From CAYJPA01 sp964371945 (lineage in GTDB: Bacteria; Chloroflexota; Chloroflexia; Thermomicrobiales; UBA6265), in contig CAYJPA010000014.1 of assembly GCA_964371945.1 (NCBI GenBank), positions 1 to 64,000 on the forward strand: a stretch of DNA of 64,000 bases, given 5' to 3'. Positions 9,032-18,137 of the stretch are shown here, one piece after another. The position numbers and the translations under genes were made by a program. The notes under the pieces were generated by a model. That model saw only the letters and a list, made by a program, of their open reading frames with translations. It was not told the origin of the DNA and ran no database searches. Numbering within the stretch: the stretch's first letter is position 1; each line of letters opens with the position of its first letter.

Positions 9032-9638
9032 TCGAGTTGGGGCCGGCCGGGATGTCCTTTGGAAACTGGTCGACGGTGTCGGCCTGGAACACTCCCGGCT
9101 CGATCTTAGGAATGCGGGACCATTGATCTCGGGAACGGTCTTAACCACTGATGGAACCGAACCAGTGACGATCGATTACGCGGTCGAGTGCGATCGGTAC
9201 TGGCACACGCGCGAAGTTGAGGTTCAGGTGCGGCGGGCTAGACAATCTGTGCCTGACATCCTCCATCTGACCGCCGACGGGAGCGGAGAATGGAATCAAC
9301 TCACTGAATCCGAGGAAGGGATCGTCAGTCTATCAGTTCCATCGATTCGCGGGTGCATCGACGTCGACCTGGCCTTCTCGCCGGTCACGAACACCCTTCC
9401 GATCCGGAGGCACGAGCTCGTCGTCGGCGCGAGCGCGCGGGTCACCGCCGCCTGGGTGAAATTCCCGTCGCTGGAAGTCACCGCGCTTCCGCAACGGTAC
9501 ACCAGAGTCGGGCCACTGACCTACCGCTACGAATCATTCCAAACGAATTTCACCGCCCAGCTCGACGTCGACGAGCTCGGCCTTGTCACGTCCTATGAGG
9601 GACTGTGGGAGCGGGTGACCGGCGCGATGCTGATGTGA
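9024..9638 (+). CDS. Putative glycolipid-binding domain protein (DUF1089)
   Basis: This is 204 residues from TTG 9024, chosen because AGGAG lies 6 nt upstream; an earlier in-frame TTG at 9006 has none. It overlaps the end of the M81 gene by 8 bp. The pattern of a Trp-rich N-terminus (LWKLVDGVGLEHSRL), YAVECDRYWHTREVEVQV and the C-terminal RYTRVGPLTYRYESF motif fits the DUF1089/glycolipid-binding family, beta-sandwich proteins with a closed hydrophobic pocket. No signal peptide is visible. The function in this operon is unknown; it may bind the hydrophobic substrate or product of the two upstream enzymes. Confidence 0.8.
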   Translation: MVDRVGAGRDVLWKLVDGVGLEHSRLDLRNAGPLISGTVLTTDGTEPVTIDYAVECDRYWHTREVEVQVRRARQSVPDILHLTADGSGEWNQLTESEEGIVSLSVPSIRGCIDVDLAFSPVTNTLPIRRHELVVGASARVTAAWVKFPSLEVTALPQRYTRVGPLTYRYESFQTNFTAQLDVDELGLVTSYEGLWERVTGAMLM

Positions 9639-9641
9639 GGT

Positions 9642-10127
9642 TCAGACGGCCGGGAAGAGGGTCACGCCCGAGACCGGTTGCAGCGCCTCGAGCAATTCAG
9701 CGGCGCTTTTTCCGGTTCCGGGAACGATGAGTCCCGGTGCGATCTCATTCAGCGGCACGAGGACAAAGGCGCGTTCATGCAAACGTGGGTGAGGCACGGT
9801 CAGTTTGTCGATCTGAATGATCTCCTGGTCATACACGAGCAGATCGAGGTCGAGTGTTCTTGGAGCGTTCTGGAATGTCCGCTCACGGCCGTGGGCTCGC
9901 TCGATTTGCAGAAGTGTCTCGAGCAGTTCCTCCGGCCGAAGGGATGTCTCGATTTCGGCGACCGCGTTCAGGTAAGGAGGTTGATCCAGGAATCCGATAG
10001 GCTCGGTTTCATAGATCGGCGAAACGGATCGAATCGTGCCGATCCTGGAAAGGCGATCGATCGCGGAGTTGATCGTGGCCAGGCGATCTCCCAAGTTCGA
10101 GCCGAGAGCAACGAAGGCGATGCTCAC
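9642..10127 (-). CDS. folK: 2-amino-4-hydroxy-6-hydroxymethyldihydropteridine diphosphokinase
   Basis: This encodes about 161 residues from GTG 10127; a longer in-frame extension would run into folP and is not needed. The protein transfers pyrophosphate from ATP to the pterin alcohol in folate synthesis. It begins with the FolK signature FVALGSNLGDR, continues with YETEPIGFLDQPPYLN, and contains the family motif RTLDLDLLVYD and the HPRLHERAFVLVPL segment. The start overlaps the folP stop by 4 bp (GTGA). It is the last gene of a long minus-strand run and its end faces the DUF1089 gene with 3 bp between. Confidence 0.96.
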   Translation of the reverse strand: MSIAFVALGSNLGDRLATINSAIDRLSRIGTIRSVSPIYETEPIGFLDQPPYLNAVAEIETSLRPEELLETLLQIERAHGRERTFQNAPRTLDLDLLVYDQEIIQIDKLTVPHPRLHERAFVLVPLNEIAPGLIVPGTGKSAAELLEALQPVSGVTLFPAV

Positions 10128-10963
10128 GAGGCTCCCCTGACAACGGCGTCGGACATCCGAGCAACGCGCACGTTCGCCAGCACATCGTGAACCCGGACGA
10201 TATCGGCGCCGTTTACGATTGCCAGAGCGGTTGTCGCGAGCGTTCCTTCCAATCGCTGATCGACCGTCAAGCCGAGGACGTGACCGATCGTGCTTTTGCG
10301 CGAGAGACCGACCAGGATCGGCAGTTCGAGCGTCTTGAGCTCGCTCAATCGACGCAGCAATTCCAGGTTCTGGCGCCAATCTTTGCCGAAGCCGAATCCC
10401 GGATCGATGATGATCCGATCCGACCGGATCCCGGATTTGAGCGCGAACTCGACCCGGCGGGTGAGCTCGCGCAATACGCTCGCAACGAGATCGTCAGCGA
10501 TATCCGGGACAGCGTCGTGCATGACGACGACTGGAATTCCATGCCGAGCGGAGACATGCGCCAGTTCTGGATCGCCCGTGAAGCCGCGAACGTCGTTGAC
10601 GATCGATGCACCGGCAGTAATCGCGGTTTCGGCCACGGCGGCTTTGCTCGTGTCGATCGAGATCGGAATCGAAACGCGGCTCGCGATTTCAGTCAACGCC
10701 GGTACGATCCTGGCGATTTCGTCGTCTACCGAAACAGCCGTGTGTCCCGGGCGGGTTGACTCGCCGCCGATGTCGATAATGCCGGCTCCGGACGCCTCGG
10801 CGGCTTCGGCAACCGCAACCGCCGTGGCGACGTCGCCGCGAATACCGTCCCCGCTGAACGAGTCCGGCGTGGCGTTCACGATCGCCATCACGAAGGTGCG
10901 CGTACCCCAGTCGAATCTGTGGTTCGACCAGATTGTCGGTTGAGGTCGCGTGCGGCTTGTCAC
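10124..10963 (-). CDS. folP: Dihydropteroate synthase
   Basis: This 279-residue protein joins the pterin pyrophosphate made by FolK to p-aminobenzoate; it is the sulfonamide target. Visible motifs are MAIVNATPDSFSGDG (pterin loop 1), IDIGGESTRPG (loop 2), IIDPGFGFGKDWRQNLELL and LVGLSRKSTIG near the C-terminus, in the standard TIM-barrel order. The gene overlaps folE by 4 bp upstream and folK by 4 bp downstream, so folate enzymes are translated in a coupled way. Confidence 0.97.
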   Translation of the reverse strand: MTSRTRPQPTIWSNHRFDWGTRTFVMAIVNATPDSFSGDGIRGDVATAVAVAEAAEASGAGIIDIGGESTRPGHTAVSVDDEIARIVPALTEIASRVSIPISIDTSKAAVAETAITAGASIVNDVRGFTGDPELAHVSARHGIPVVVMHDAVPDIADDLVASVLRELTRRVEFALKSGIRSDRIIIDPGFGFGKDWRQNLELLRRLSELKTLELPILVGLSRKSTIGHVLGLTVDQRLEGTLATTALAIVNGADIVRVHDVLANVRVARMSDAVVRGAS

Positions 10964-11553
10964 CGTGGGCCGCCGCCCTGGCGCACGATGCCGAGAAACT
11001 CGGCGCGTGTCGCGGGACGTCGACGAAAGCCGCCGCGCATGGCGGAGGTGACCATCTCCGCTCCCGGTTTCTGTACCCCGCGAATGGTCATGCAGGTGTG
11101 GACAGCTTCGATTACGACGCCACAGCCGTCGGGTTGCAGCTCCTCCATGATCGCATCCGCGATTTCGCTGGTCATTCGCTCCTGAACCTGCGGGCGGCGG
11201 GCATAACCATCGACCAATCGAGCGAGTTTGCTGAGCCCGACAACGCGGCCGTGTGGGATGTACCCGATATGTGCGCGACCCGTAAACGGAAGCAGGTGGT
11301 GCTCGCAGACCGAGGCGAAGGGAATGTCACGCAGCACGACCATCTCCTTGTGCTGTTCGTCGAAGGTGACGGCGAGATGTCGTCGCGGATCATCATGGAG
11401 TCCCGCAAAGAGCTCGGCATAGGAGTCGGCGACGCGTCTCGGCGTTTCGATCAATCCCTCGCGGTCGGGATCTTCCCCGATGGCGATCAGAATTTCACGG
11501 ATCGCGCGTTTGATCCGCTTCCGGTCGAGCTCGAATGGCGTTTCGTCGCTCAT
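10960..11553 (-). CDS. folE: GTP cyclohydrolase I
   Basis: This is 197 residues. It opens GTP to dihydroneopterin triphosphate, the first step of folate synthesis. The zinc site is visible as FASVCEHHLLPF (Cys and His) and HTCMTIRG (second Cys), with the RPQVQERMT substrate motif between. It is the zinc type I enzyme, not the IB type. Both ends overlap neighbours by 4 bp (ATGA arrangements). No alaremone or riboswitch-like leader is visible because the start lies inside folB. Confidence 0.97.
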   Translation of the reverse strand: MSDETPFELDRKRIKRAIREILIAIGEDPDREGLIETPRRVADSYAELFAGLHDDPRRHLAVTFDEQHKEMVVLRDIPFASVCEHHLLPFTGRAHIGYIPHGRVVGLSKLARLVDGYARRPQVQERMTSEIADAIMEELQPDGCGVVIEAVHTCMTIRGVQKPGAEMVTSAMRGGFRRRPATRAEFLGIVRQGGGPR

Positions 11554-11927
11554 ATGGCTCTTTCGTTGCGGTCGCGACGGATCCGTACGCCTGCGGAGTC
11601 GAGGATCGAGCCCTTGATCGCGACGCCTGGTTTGCGAATCGTGACGGTAACCGACTGGGCCGCGCTGAATGCTGCCAGGAGCTCGGTGGCGATGGTGTGA
11701 CCGAGCGCTTCCAGGAGATCGAAGCGCCGTTCCTCGACGATTGAGCGGACTCGCTTGAAAACCAACGAATAGTTGATCGAATCGTCTAGGCGGTCGGTTT
11801 GACCAGGTCTAGTCAAATCCGCTGAGATCGAAAGATCGATTACGAAGCGTTGCCCGCTGGTCTGCTCCTCGGGATTGACCCCGTGATAACCGTAGAAGCG
11901 CATGCCTTCGAGGAGAATTTCGTCCAT
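11550..11927 (-). CDS. folB: Dihydroneopterin aldolase
   Basis: This 125-residue protein cleaves dihydroneopterin to the hydroxymethyl pterin used by FolK. It starts with the family pattern ILLEGMRFYGYHGVNPEEQ, in which the Tyr/Glu pair contributes to the active site, and ends with the VTIRKPGVAIKG segment typical of FolB. It is the first of four coupled folate genes and begins 11 bp after the amidohydrolase stop, so it may be cotranscribed with the catabolic cluster upstream rather than having its own promoter. Confidence 0.95.
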   Translation of the reverse strand: MDEILLEGMRFYGYHGVNPEEQTSGQRFVIDLSISADLTRPGQTDRLDDSINYSLVFKRVRSIVEERRFDLLEALGHTIATELLAAFSAAQSVTVTIRKPGVAIKGSILDSAGVRIRRDRNERAI

Positions 11928-11938
11928 GGTGTGGGTCG

Positions 11939-13120
11939 CTAGCGGACCCTGTAAAGCTCCCTGGCGTTGCCGGCCAGAATCAGACCAGCAGCTTCTTGAG
12001 CGTCGGCGTCACTCAGGAAGTCCGATTCTACGAGCTCATCCAGTGCCTGGGCGAGGGCCATCTTGCCGAGCTTGGCGCTGCTGTAGTTGATCTCCGGCAA
12101 TGTGTAGCCATCGGAGCCGTAGCAAATCTTGTTGAGCGGGGCCAGGGCCATCACGCCGGTGAAGATGTCCTTCGCTGCGTTGCCGGCGAACGGAATCCCT
12201 TCGCTTACGTCGCAGTAGACGCGGGGGAGGACGTTCGACATGTAGGCCGCTTCACGGTGGTACGGGTATCCAGAGTGCACGAGCAGCACCCGGCAGCCAC
12301 GGAAAGTCGGAAAGCGTAACAATTCCATCAGGAACGACGGCCGGCAAAGCACGAGATTGACTTCGAAATCGCCCATACCGGTATGGATTTGCATCGGCAC
12401 GTCGTGCTCCATGCAGATCTCCATCGCCCGGCAGACGAGGTGATCGCGCAGCTTTTTCATGGAGCCGCCGCCGAGACCGCGACGAATCGCGTCGAGTGCC
12501 TGGGCTCCTTGATCGGCGGTCCGGCTCAAGGGTGAGATGTCCAGTCCAGTGCGGTAGGCGATGATCGATTTCAGGCCACGGTACCCGTTGTTGGTCAGTG
12601 CGTTGTTTACGGTGTCGTCGAAGGTTCGTTTGAATTCCGCCCAACCGAGATCGGTTTTCAGAAGCTGGGCAATCAACGGTTCAATACGGAAGACCGGGGT
12701 GATATCGATCGGCAGCTCCGCTTTGACCTCGGCCATTGGCAAGATCGACAGCGGCACGCCGAAATCGAACACGATCTCCTCGATTCCTGCATCGCCGTAC
12801 AGCTTGCGCACGTACTCCCTGTAGCCGGCGTCGACTGCTTGATTCCGCGCTTCCACCACGGCCACCAGCGTCGCTTCGACATCGAAGTAGCGGGCAAGAT
12901 CGCGCACCATCCGCTTGTGGTAGGTCGTCCAGCGCTTGCCGAGCTGAAGCTCGTCGCGGACCTCATCGGTGAATTCGATGTCGCCCTGTTCCATGTATTC
13001 ACGAGATCCGCCGCCGAATGCGGTCATATCCGTGAACTGCTCCGGCGTGACCCGTCCCTTGTTGAGGAAGGGATGAGCGTGAACATCGACGACCGGCAAA
13101 TGCGCGACTTCGACCATCAT
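11939..13120 (-). CDS. Amidohydrolase-family protein associated with a GS homologue
   Basis: This 393-residue TIM-barrel protein of the amidohydrolase (Amidohydro_2) superfamily shows the VVDVHAHPFLN metal motif at residues 8-18, MQIHTGMGDFEV, LLVHSGYPYHR and YGSDGYTLPE near the C-terminus, supplying His and Asp ligands. In fungi an equivalent domain is fused to a glutamine synthetase domain (FluG); here the two are adjacent genes sharing one base of stop/start (TAATG). The likely role is hydrolysis or decarboxylation of a product handled with the ligase, but the substrate is unknown. Transcribed with the GS, M20 and aminotransferase genes. Confidence 0.85.
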   Translation of the reverse strand: MMVEVAHLPVVDVHAHPFLNKGRVTPEQFTDMTAFGGGSREYMEQGDIEFTDEVRDELQLGKRWTTYHKRMVRDLARYFDVEATLVAVVEARNQAVDAGYREYVRKLYGDAGIEEIVFDFGVPLSILPMAEVKAELPIDITPVFRIEPLIAQLLKTDLGWAEFKRTFDDTVNNALTNNGYRGLKSIIAYRTGLDISPLSRTADQGAQALDAIRRGLGGGSMKKLRDHLVCRAMEICMEHDVPMQIHTGMGDFEVNLVLCRPSFLMELLRFPTFRGCRVLLVHSGYPYHREAAYMSNVLPRVYCDVSEGIPFAGNAAKDIFTGVMALAPLNKICYGSDGYTLPEINYSSAKLGKMALAQALDELVESDFLSDADAQEAAGLILAGNARELYRVR

Positions 13121-14475
13121 TACACCTGCTCCAGATACATAGCCCGTTCCCAGGGATGAACTTCCACGTTGTAGTGCGCGAGCTCTTCGCGTTTGACGAT
13201 CAGGAAGTGCTCGAGAATCGTCGATCCGATTGCGTCGCCGATGACCTTGTCTCCTTCGAGCGCATCCAGCGCCTCGGGAAGCGTTCGCGGCAGGAATCCA
13301 ATCTTGTATCGCTCGATCTCCTCGGCGGTGAGATGACCGATGTCGCCCTGAAATGGCTCGGGAGGCTCGATCCGATTGCGAATCCCGTCCAACCCCGCCC
13401 CAAGCAGACCAGCCATCAGAAGATAAGGCTGGCAGCTATTGTCCGAGGCCCTGAACTCCAGATGACGGCGTTTGCCGACGCCGGGAATACGGACGACACC
13501 GGAGCGATTGCCGTATCCCCAGTAGGTGTTCGCGGGCGCCCACGAGCCAGGGAGAAGCCGCTTGTAGCTGTTGACAGTCGGAGAGCCGAGTCCGGTCAGT
13601 GCGTCGAGGTGCGCCATAATCCCGCCAAGAAACCAACCACCGACCTCGGAAAGAGACGTTTGGTCCTCTTCGCTTGGGGTGAGATCGTTGTCGCCGGTGC
13701 GATCCCAGACACTGAGATGGGTGTGCAGGCTGCAGCCGGCGAAATGGGCATAGGGTTTGGGCATGAAGGTCGCGATGTAGCCGAATTGCTTGGCGATATC
13801 CCGGACCGCTTCCTTCAATGAGAAGTAGTCGTCGACGGCCTGAATCGGGTCGGCGTGGTGCACCGACATTTCGTACTGGCCGGGACCGTATTCCTTCCCG
13901 AGTTGGGCCACCGTGACGCCCATGCCGCGAAGCTCATCGATCACGGCATTGACGAAGGGCTGCTCTTCCGCCAGCCCACGCAGGCTGAACATCTTTGTGC
14001 CGTTGACCGGCTGGTACTCGCCGTGCTGGTCGCGGGTCAGGAGATAGAACTCAGGCTCCAACGCGGCCTGGATCGAGATGCCGGCAGACTTTAACTCGTC
14101 GACGACGGCCTGAAGCCTCGTGCGCGGGCAACCATCCCATACCGAGCCGTCGGTGGCACGCATCCAGGCATGGACACGCGCCGTCTTTGGGTAGCGAGGC
14201 AGAAGCGCATAACTGCGAGGATCGGGAACGGCCATGAAATCGCCCGAATCGCCAAGCCATTTCGCGTTGGCTGCCTGGTGATCGTTCGAGGTCATGTCGA
14301 GATTCGCGACCGCGAAGACGACTCCGTCGCGAATCGTGCTCCGAAAGGTCTCGCGGGGCATCGTTTTCGCCGATGCGCGTCCGCTGTAGTCGTGATAGGA
14401 GACCCAAAGGTGCTCGACGCCGTCTTCCTCGAGTCGCTGCAACAGCGCCTGGCCGTCGGCAGGTGTGTTAGCCAT
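13120..14475 (-). CDS. Glutamine synthetase family ligase (gamma-glutamyl-amine type)
   Basis: This 451-residue protein has the two-domain glutamine synthetase build: an N-terminal beta-grasp region and a catalytic domain with ALEPEFYLL (metal Glu), QLGKEYGPGQYEMS, TFMPKPYAHFAGCSLHTHLSVWD (split over the ATP/Glu site) and the LEFRASDNSCQPYLLMAGLL end motif. It is closest in style to GlnT/PuuA/FluG-like homologues that glutamylate amines rather than ammonia. Context supports this: amidohydrolase, M20 peptidase, aminotransferase and an amino-acid-type importer flank it. A normal ammonia-assimilating role is possible but less likely. Confidence 0.88.
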   Translation of the reverse strand: MANTPADGQALLQRLEEDGVEHLWVSYHDYSGRASAKTMPRETFRSTIRDGVVFAVANLDMTSNDHQAANAKWLGDSGDFMAVPDPRSYALLPRYPKTARVHAWMRATDGSVWDGCPRTRLQAVVDELKSAGISIQAALEPEFYLLTRDQHGEYQPVNGTKMFSLRGLAEEQPFVNAVIDELRGMGVTVAQLGKEYGPGQYEMSVHHADPIQAVDDYFSLKEAVRDIAKQFGYIATFMPKPYAHFAGCSLHTHLSVWDRTGDNDLTPSEEDQTSLSEVGGWFLGGIMAHLDALTGLGSPTVNSYKRLLPGSWAPANTYWGYGNRSGVVRIPGVGKRRHLEFRASDNSCQPYLLMAGLLGAGLDGIRNRIEPPEPFQGDIGHLTAEEIERYKIGFLPRTLPEALDALEGDKVIGDAIGSTILEHFLIVKREELAHYNVEVHPWERAMYLEQV

Positions 14476-15637
14476 GCGTCAATTCCTCGTCGGCGCAAAT
14501 CGCCTGGAGCAGCTTTGCTAGAAGCGCGGTGCGCGGCACGATGCTGCTCAGTTCGATGTATTCCCGCGGTCCATGGTCGAGGCCGCCGATCGGTCCCAAG
14601 CCATCGAGGCCGGGTGTTCCCTTGTGAACGGCGTAGCTGACGTCAGAACCGCCGCCGGTGGCCGCTCCCTTCAGCGAGAAGCCAAGTTCTCCGGCAATGC
14701 CGATCGCGTGGTTTTCGAGTCGCATCGTGCCCGCGGAGCGCTCCATGGCGGGCATTCCCTCCCCTTCAAGGGTCATGTGGAGTTTCACGCCCGGAACCCA
14801 TTCGGTGTCGGCTAGCTCCTGAAGGCCGGCCGTCAATTCCTCGAGATCGGCATTCGACCAGGCGCGAAGATCGAAGATCGCGGTGGCGTGGTCAGCAACG
14901 ATGTTCGGGTTCGCGCCGCCGGTGATTCGGCCAGGGTTGAGTGTCATCCCCGGTTTGCGGCCGTTGAGCTTGAACGATTCGACGATCACATTCGCGATCG
15001 CAAGCGTGGCGCTCGCGCCCTTCTCCGGCTCGACACCGGCATGGGCGGCTTTCCCGATCGCCTCGACCGTGACCCAGCGAGTGGCTTTCCGTGAAGTAAC
15101 CACGTCGCCGTTGGCTCGAGCGGCTTCAAGCGTGAGCGCGGCGTGATGTTTTGGACCTTCGTCCTTCAGTAGTTCGGCCGAGTGACGGGCTTCGATCTCC
15201 TCATCAGAGACGATGATCACGGTGATGGTTTCGAAATCGGCCCAGCCTGCCTCCTTCAAAGCCCGAACAGCATAAAGACCGGTCAAGAGTCCAGCTTTCA
15301 TGTCACATGTGCCGGGTCCGAGGATCGTGTCGCCGTCGACCGTGACAGGCCGGGCGGCGGCCGTTCCGTCTGGATAGACCGTATCGGCGTGACCGATCAG
15401 AAGTACCCGTCCCCTGCCCGTGCCGTGGAGCCGGGCAATCAGATCGTTGCCCCAATCGGTCTGTGCGTTCCGTTTGGTTTCAAAACCCTGCGCTCGGAGA
15501 TTGACCTCGAACCAGTCCAGGACTTCATCAACTCCCTGTTTGTTGTAGGTGCCCGAGTCGATCCCCGCCAGATGGCGAAGATCATCCAAGTAGCTCTCCA
15601 ATTGACCTTCGAGATACCCAACGATCGGATCTGTCAT
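14468..15637 (-). CDS. M20 family metallopeptidase (glutamate carboxypeptidase-like)
   Basis: About 389 residues from ATG 15637; a TTG at 15661 would overlap the previous gene and is less likely. The binuclear zinc site is visible: LIGHADTVYPDG (His, Asp), GTCDMKAG (bridging Asp), ITVIIVSDEEIEA (catalytic Glu) and a late His in GGLDHGPREYIEL. A lid/dimerisation domain sits between. There is no signal peptide, so it acts in the cytoplasm. Its stop overlaps the GS start by 8 bp. M20 enzymes of this subgroup release glutamate or related acyl groups, which suits removal of a gamma-glutamyl or N-acyl group made in the same pathway. Confidence 0.9.
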   Translation of the reverse strand: MTDPIVGYLEGQLESYLDDLRHLAGIDSGTYNKQGVDEVLDWFEVNLRAQGFETKRNAQTDWGNDLIARLHGTGRGRVLLIGHADTVYPDGTAAARPVTVDGDTILGPGTCDMKAGLLTGLYAVRALKEAGWADFETITVIIVSDEEIEARHSAELLKDEGPKHHAALTLEAARANGDVVTSRKATRWVTVEAIGKAAHAGVEPEKGASATLAIANVIVESFKLNGRKPGMTLNPGRITGGANPNIVADHATAIFDLRAWSNADLEELTAGLQELADTEWVPGVKLHMTLEGEGMPAMERSAGTMRLENHAIGIAGELGFSLKGAATGGGSDVSYAVHKGTPGLDGLGPIGGLDHGPREYIELSSIVPRTALLAKLLQAICADEELTHG

Positions 15638-15647
15638 CGCCGTTTTA

Positions 15648-16994
15648 TCACCACCCGGCAAACTGGGCGACAGTCTCGTCGCTCACCTTGCCCGCCAGTA
15701 CATCACTGATCGCTTGATCGAGAATCCCGACGCCTTCGTCGATGTCGTCACGAGTGACAATCAACGGCGGCGTGATCTCGAGCGCGTTGCCCCACATGCC
15801 GGCGTAATAGACGATCAATCCGAGCTCGAATGCGCGGTAAACAATCTTGGCCGCCGCGGACGCATTCGGTTCCTTCGATGTGCGATCGGTAACCAGTTCA
15901 ATGCCGGAGATCATGCCGAGTCCGCGGATATCGCCCACAATCTCATACTTCGAGAGCGCCTGCTGGAGGCACTGATTGAGATAGGCTCCGTTCTCCGCGG
16001 AGCGCTCAACCAGTCCTTCGGATTCGATCTCGTCGAGCACGGCCAACCCGGCCGCGCAGCAAGTAGCATTGCCCGAAGCGGTGAAAACGGCGAGTCCCGA
16101 GCCGACATCCATGATCTCTTTGCGAGCGACGATCGCGCTCAACGGCAGCCCACCGCCGAGCGACTTGCCGAGTAGAACCACATCGGCCGCAACCTCTCCG
16201 TGCTCGTAGCCGAACATCCGCCCAGTGCGCCCGAGTCCGATTTTGATCTCGTCCATCACGAAAAAGATGCCGTGACGATCGCAGAGCAACCGCAACTTGG
16301 GTAGGAAATCGGGCGGCGGTACGACGTCGCCGCCGTCGGCCTGGACGGCCTCGGCGAAGACCGCGGCGATGTCCCGCGGTGGATAGATCGTTTTGAAGAG
16401 ATAGTTCTCGAGGAAGTCGAGACATTGATCGGTGACATTGCCGGTTCCGTCACCAAAGGGATTGCGATACGGATTAGGGAAAGGCACCTTGATCACATTT
16501 GAACCGCCGATGATCTCGTTGAGCGATGGGTGCGCTGACAGCGTCATGGTCGAGTCGTGCGTGCCGTGCCAGCTCCCGACGAACGAAACAAATCGCCTGC
16601 GGCCGGTCGCCTTGAGGATCAAACGGGACGCGGCCTCTGCAGCGTCGGAGCCGGAGAGTCCGAACCAGACCTTCTTCTCGAAATCGCCAGGGACGAGCGA
16701 CACCAGCTTTTCGGCCAGATCGGTGGCCGGCATATTCGCGCCAGAGAGCAGCCCGCCGAAGGTCGTGCGATCAATCTGCCGCTTAATGGCATTGCGGACG
16801 CGCTCGTTGCTGTACCCCAGTCCCGCCAGCGCCCATCCTGAGCCAAAGTCGAGATACCGGCGGCCATCGACATCGAAGAGCCGCACACCCTCGCCATGTT
16901 CGATCGCGAATGGGAAATAGCGAATCTTGATGGCGTCGGCCACGAAACGAGCATCTCGTTCTAGAACCGATTGCGCGGTCATCGTCGCGAGCAC
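15648..16994 (-). CDS. Class III pyridoxal-phosphate aminotransferase
   Basis: This is 448 residues from GTG 16994, preceded by GGAGG. It belongs to aminotransferase class III (omega-amino/GABA/ornithine type). The PLP lysine lies in VVLLGKSLGGGLPLSAI, and FFVMDEIKIGLGRTGRM supplies the cofactor-ring Asp, though with Ile-Lys where Val-Gln is usual in GABA aminotransferases (DEVQTG). The N-terminal LDFGSGWALAGLGYSN is typical. It is placed between the Liv importer and the M20/GS genes, implying transamination of an imported amine or amino acid. A second class III enzyme lies at 55.8 kb. Confidence 0.9.
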   Translation of the reverse strand: MLATMTAQSVLERDARFVADAIKIRYFPFAIEHGEGVRLFDVDGRRYLDFGSGWALAGLGYSNERVRNAIKRQIDRTTFGGLLSGANMPATDLAEKLVSLVPGDFEKKVWFGLSGSDAAEAASRLILKATGRRRFVSFVGSWHGTHDSTMTLSAHPSLNEIIGGSNVIKVPFPNPYRNPFGDGTGNVTDQCLDFLENYLFKTIYPPRDIAAVFAEAVQADGGDVVPPPDFLPKLRLLCDRHGIFFVMDEIKIGLGRTGRMFGYEHGEVAADVVLLGKSLGGGLPLSAIVARKEIMDVGSGLAVFTASGNATCCAAGLAVLDEIESEGLVERSAENGAYLNQCLQQALSKYEIVGDIRGLGMISGIELVTDRTSKEPNASAAAKIVYRAFELGLIVYYAGMWGNALEITPPLIVTRDDIDEGVGILDQAISDVLAGKVSDETVAQFAGW

Positions 16995-17007
16995 GGTCTA
17001 CCTCCGT

Positions 17008-18135
17008 TCATTCCGTTTGCGGCATCGAGCTGTTCGCGGTTTTCTTGGACCCCACACGGTCGCTGTCATCGATGCGTGCCGGCTTCACCCTGGGCCAGGC
17101 GATCTCTCGTCCGCCGGTGAGCCCGGAGGGGCGCACGATCAGTATCAGAATAATACCGACGGCGATGATGATCTCGGTGAAGCCGACGAGCTGGAACGGC
17201 ACGGCCGATTCAACCCACGTTCCCTTCGAGCGCTGGATATTCACCCAGTTCTCGACCTGGCGAAGTCCTTCTTGGGACATCGCGACGGCGATCGCCCCGA
17301 GTACCGCGCCGCTGACACTGCCCGAGCCGCCAATGATCAACATCGCCACGATCAGGAAGGTCTCCTTGATATAGAAATTGTGCGGTGAGAAGTTCTGGAT
17401 GAAATGCGCCCAAAGCGCCCCCGCGACGGCGGTCAAAAAGATGCTGAAGGTCCAGGCACACCATCTCATCAGCGCGGTGTTCACGCCGAGCGTTTCGGCG
17501 GCATCCTCATCCTCGCGGCTCGCCCGGAGCTTCAATCCGAGCGGCGACTCCTTGAATAGATACGCGACAAGCACACCAAGCGACGCCCAGATTAGCGCGT
17601 CCCACAGATCGGTGTACTTCGGAATGCCGATGACCGTGGTCGCGCCCTTGGTGAGCTGCGTCCATTGCAGCGCAACCCGATTGATCACGATCAGAAAGGC
17701 GAAGGTCGCGATGGTGAATGATGCCCCGCGCAGCCTGACGAACGCGACGCCGATGATCGCCCCGACCACGGTCGCGATCGCGCCCGCGGCCAAAATTGAC
17801 GGTATGAAATCCCAATGCTGTTTGTAGAGCCACCAGTTGCGCGGCATGTCCGGCAGTGCGACTCGCTTTTGCCGCTGTGTCAGCGAGAACCAAATCGACG
17901 AGTAGGCGCCGATCGTCACGAACGCGTACTGTCCAAAACTGCCGAGCCCGGAATTGCCCTGAAACGACTGCAGCGCGACTGCAAGCAGCAGATTGATGAA
18001 CATCACGGTCACAACGCGGTCGAAAACGACATTGCCGCGCAGTTCGCTGATAAGGGCAACCGCAATCATGATTGCGATCAGAAGCACGGGCGTGGAAATC
18101 TGGCGGATGCGCATCACTCCCCGAGCGGCGGTCAT
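17008..18135 (-). CDS. livM: Branched-chain amino acid-type ABC permease LivM
   Basis: This 375-residue protein has 8-10 hydrophobic helices and the LivM-type pattern: an N-terminal helix pair, NLLLAVALQSFQGNSGLGSFGQ (the 'N-S-G-L-x-S-G-Q' family signature), and the cytoplasmic loop ESPLGLKLRASREDEDAAETLGVN that contacts the ATPases. The C-terminal RPSGLTGG is also typical. It ends 13 bp before the aminotransferase start. The imported compound is uncertain; Liv-type systems carry branched amino acids, amides, urea or aromatic acids. Confidence 0.92.
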   Translation of the reverse strand: MTAARGVMRIRQISTPVLLIAIMIAVALISELRGNVVFDRVVTVMFINLLLAVALQSFQGNSGLGSFGQYAFVTIGAYSSIWFSLTQRQKRVALPDMPRNWWLYKQHWDFIPSILAAGAIATVVGAIIGVAFVRLRGASFTIATFAFLIVINRVALQWTQLTKGATTVIGIPKYTDLWDALIWASLGVLVAYLFKESPLGLKLRASREDEDAAETLGVNTALMRWCAWTFSIFLTAVAGALWAHFIQNFSPHNFYIKETFLIVAMLIIGGSGSVSGAVLGAIAVAMSQEGLRQVENWVNIQRSKGTWVESAVPFQLVGFTEIIIAVGIILILIVRPSGLTGGREIAWPRVKPARIDDSDRVGSKKTANSSMPQTE

Positions 18136-18137
18136 CG

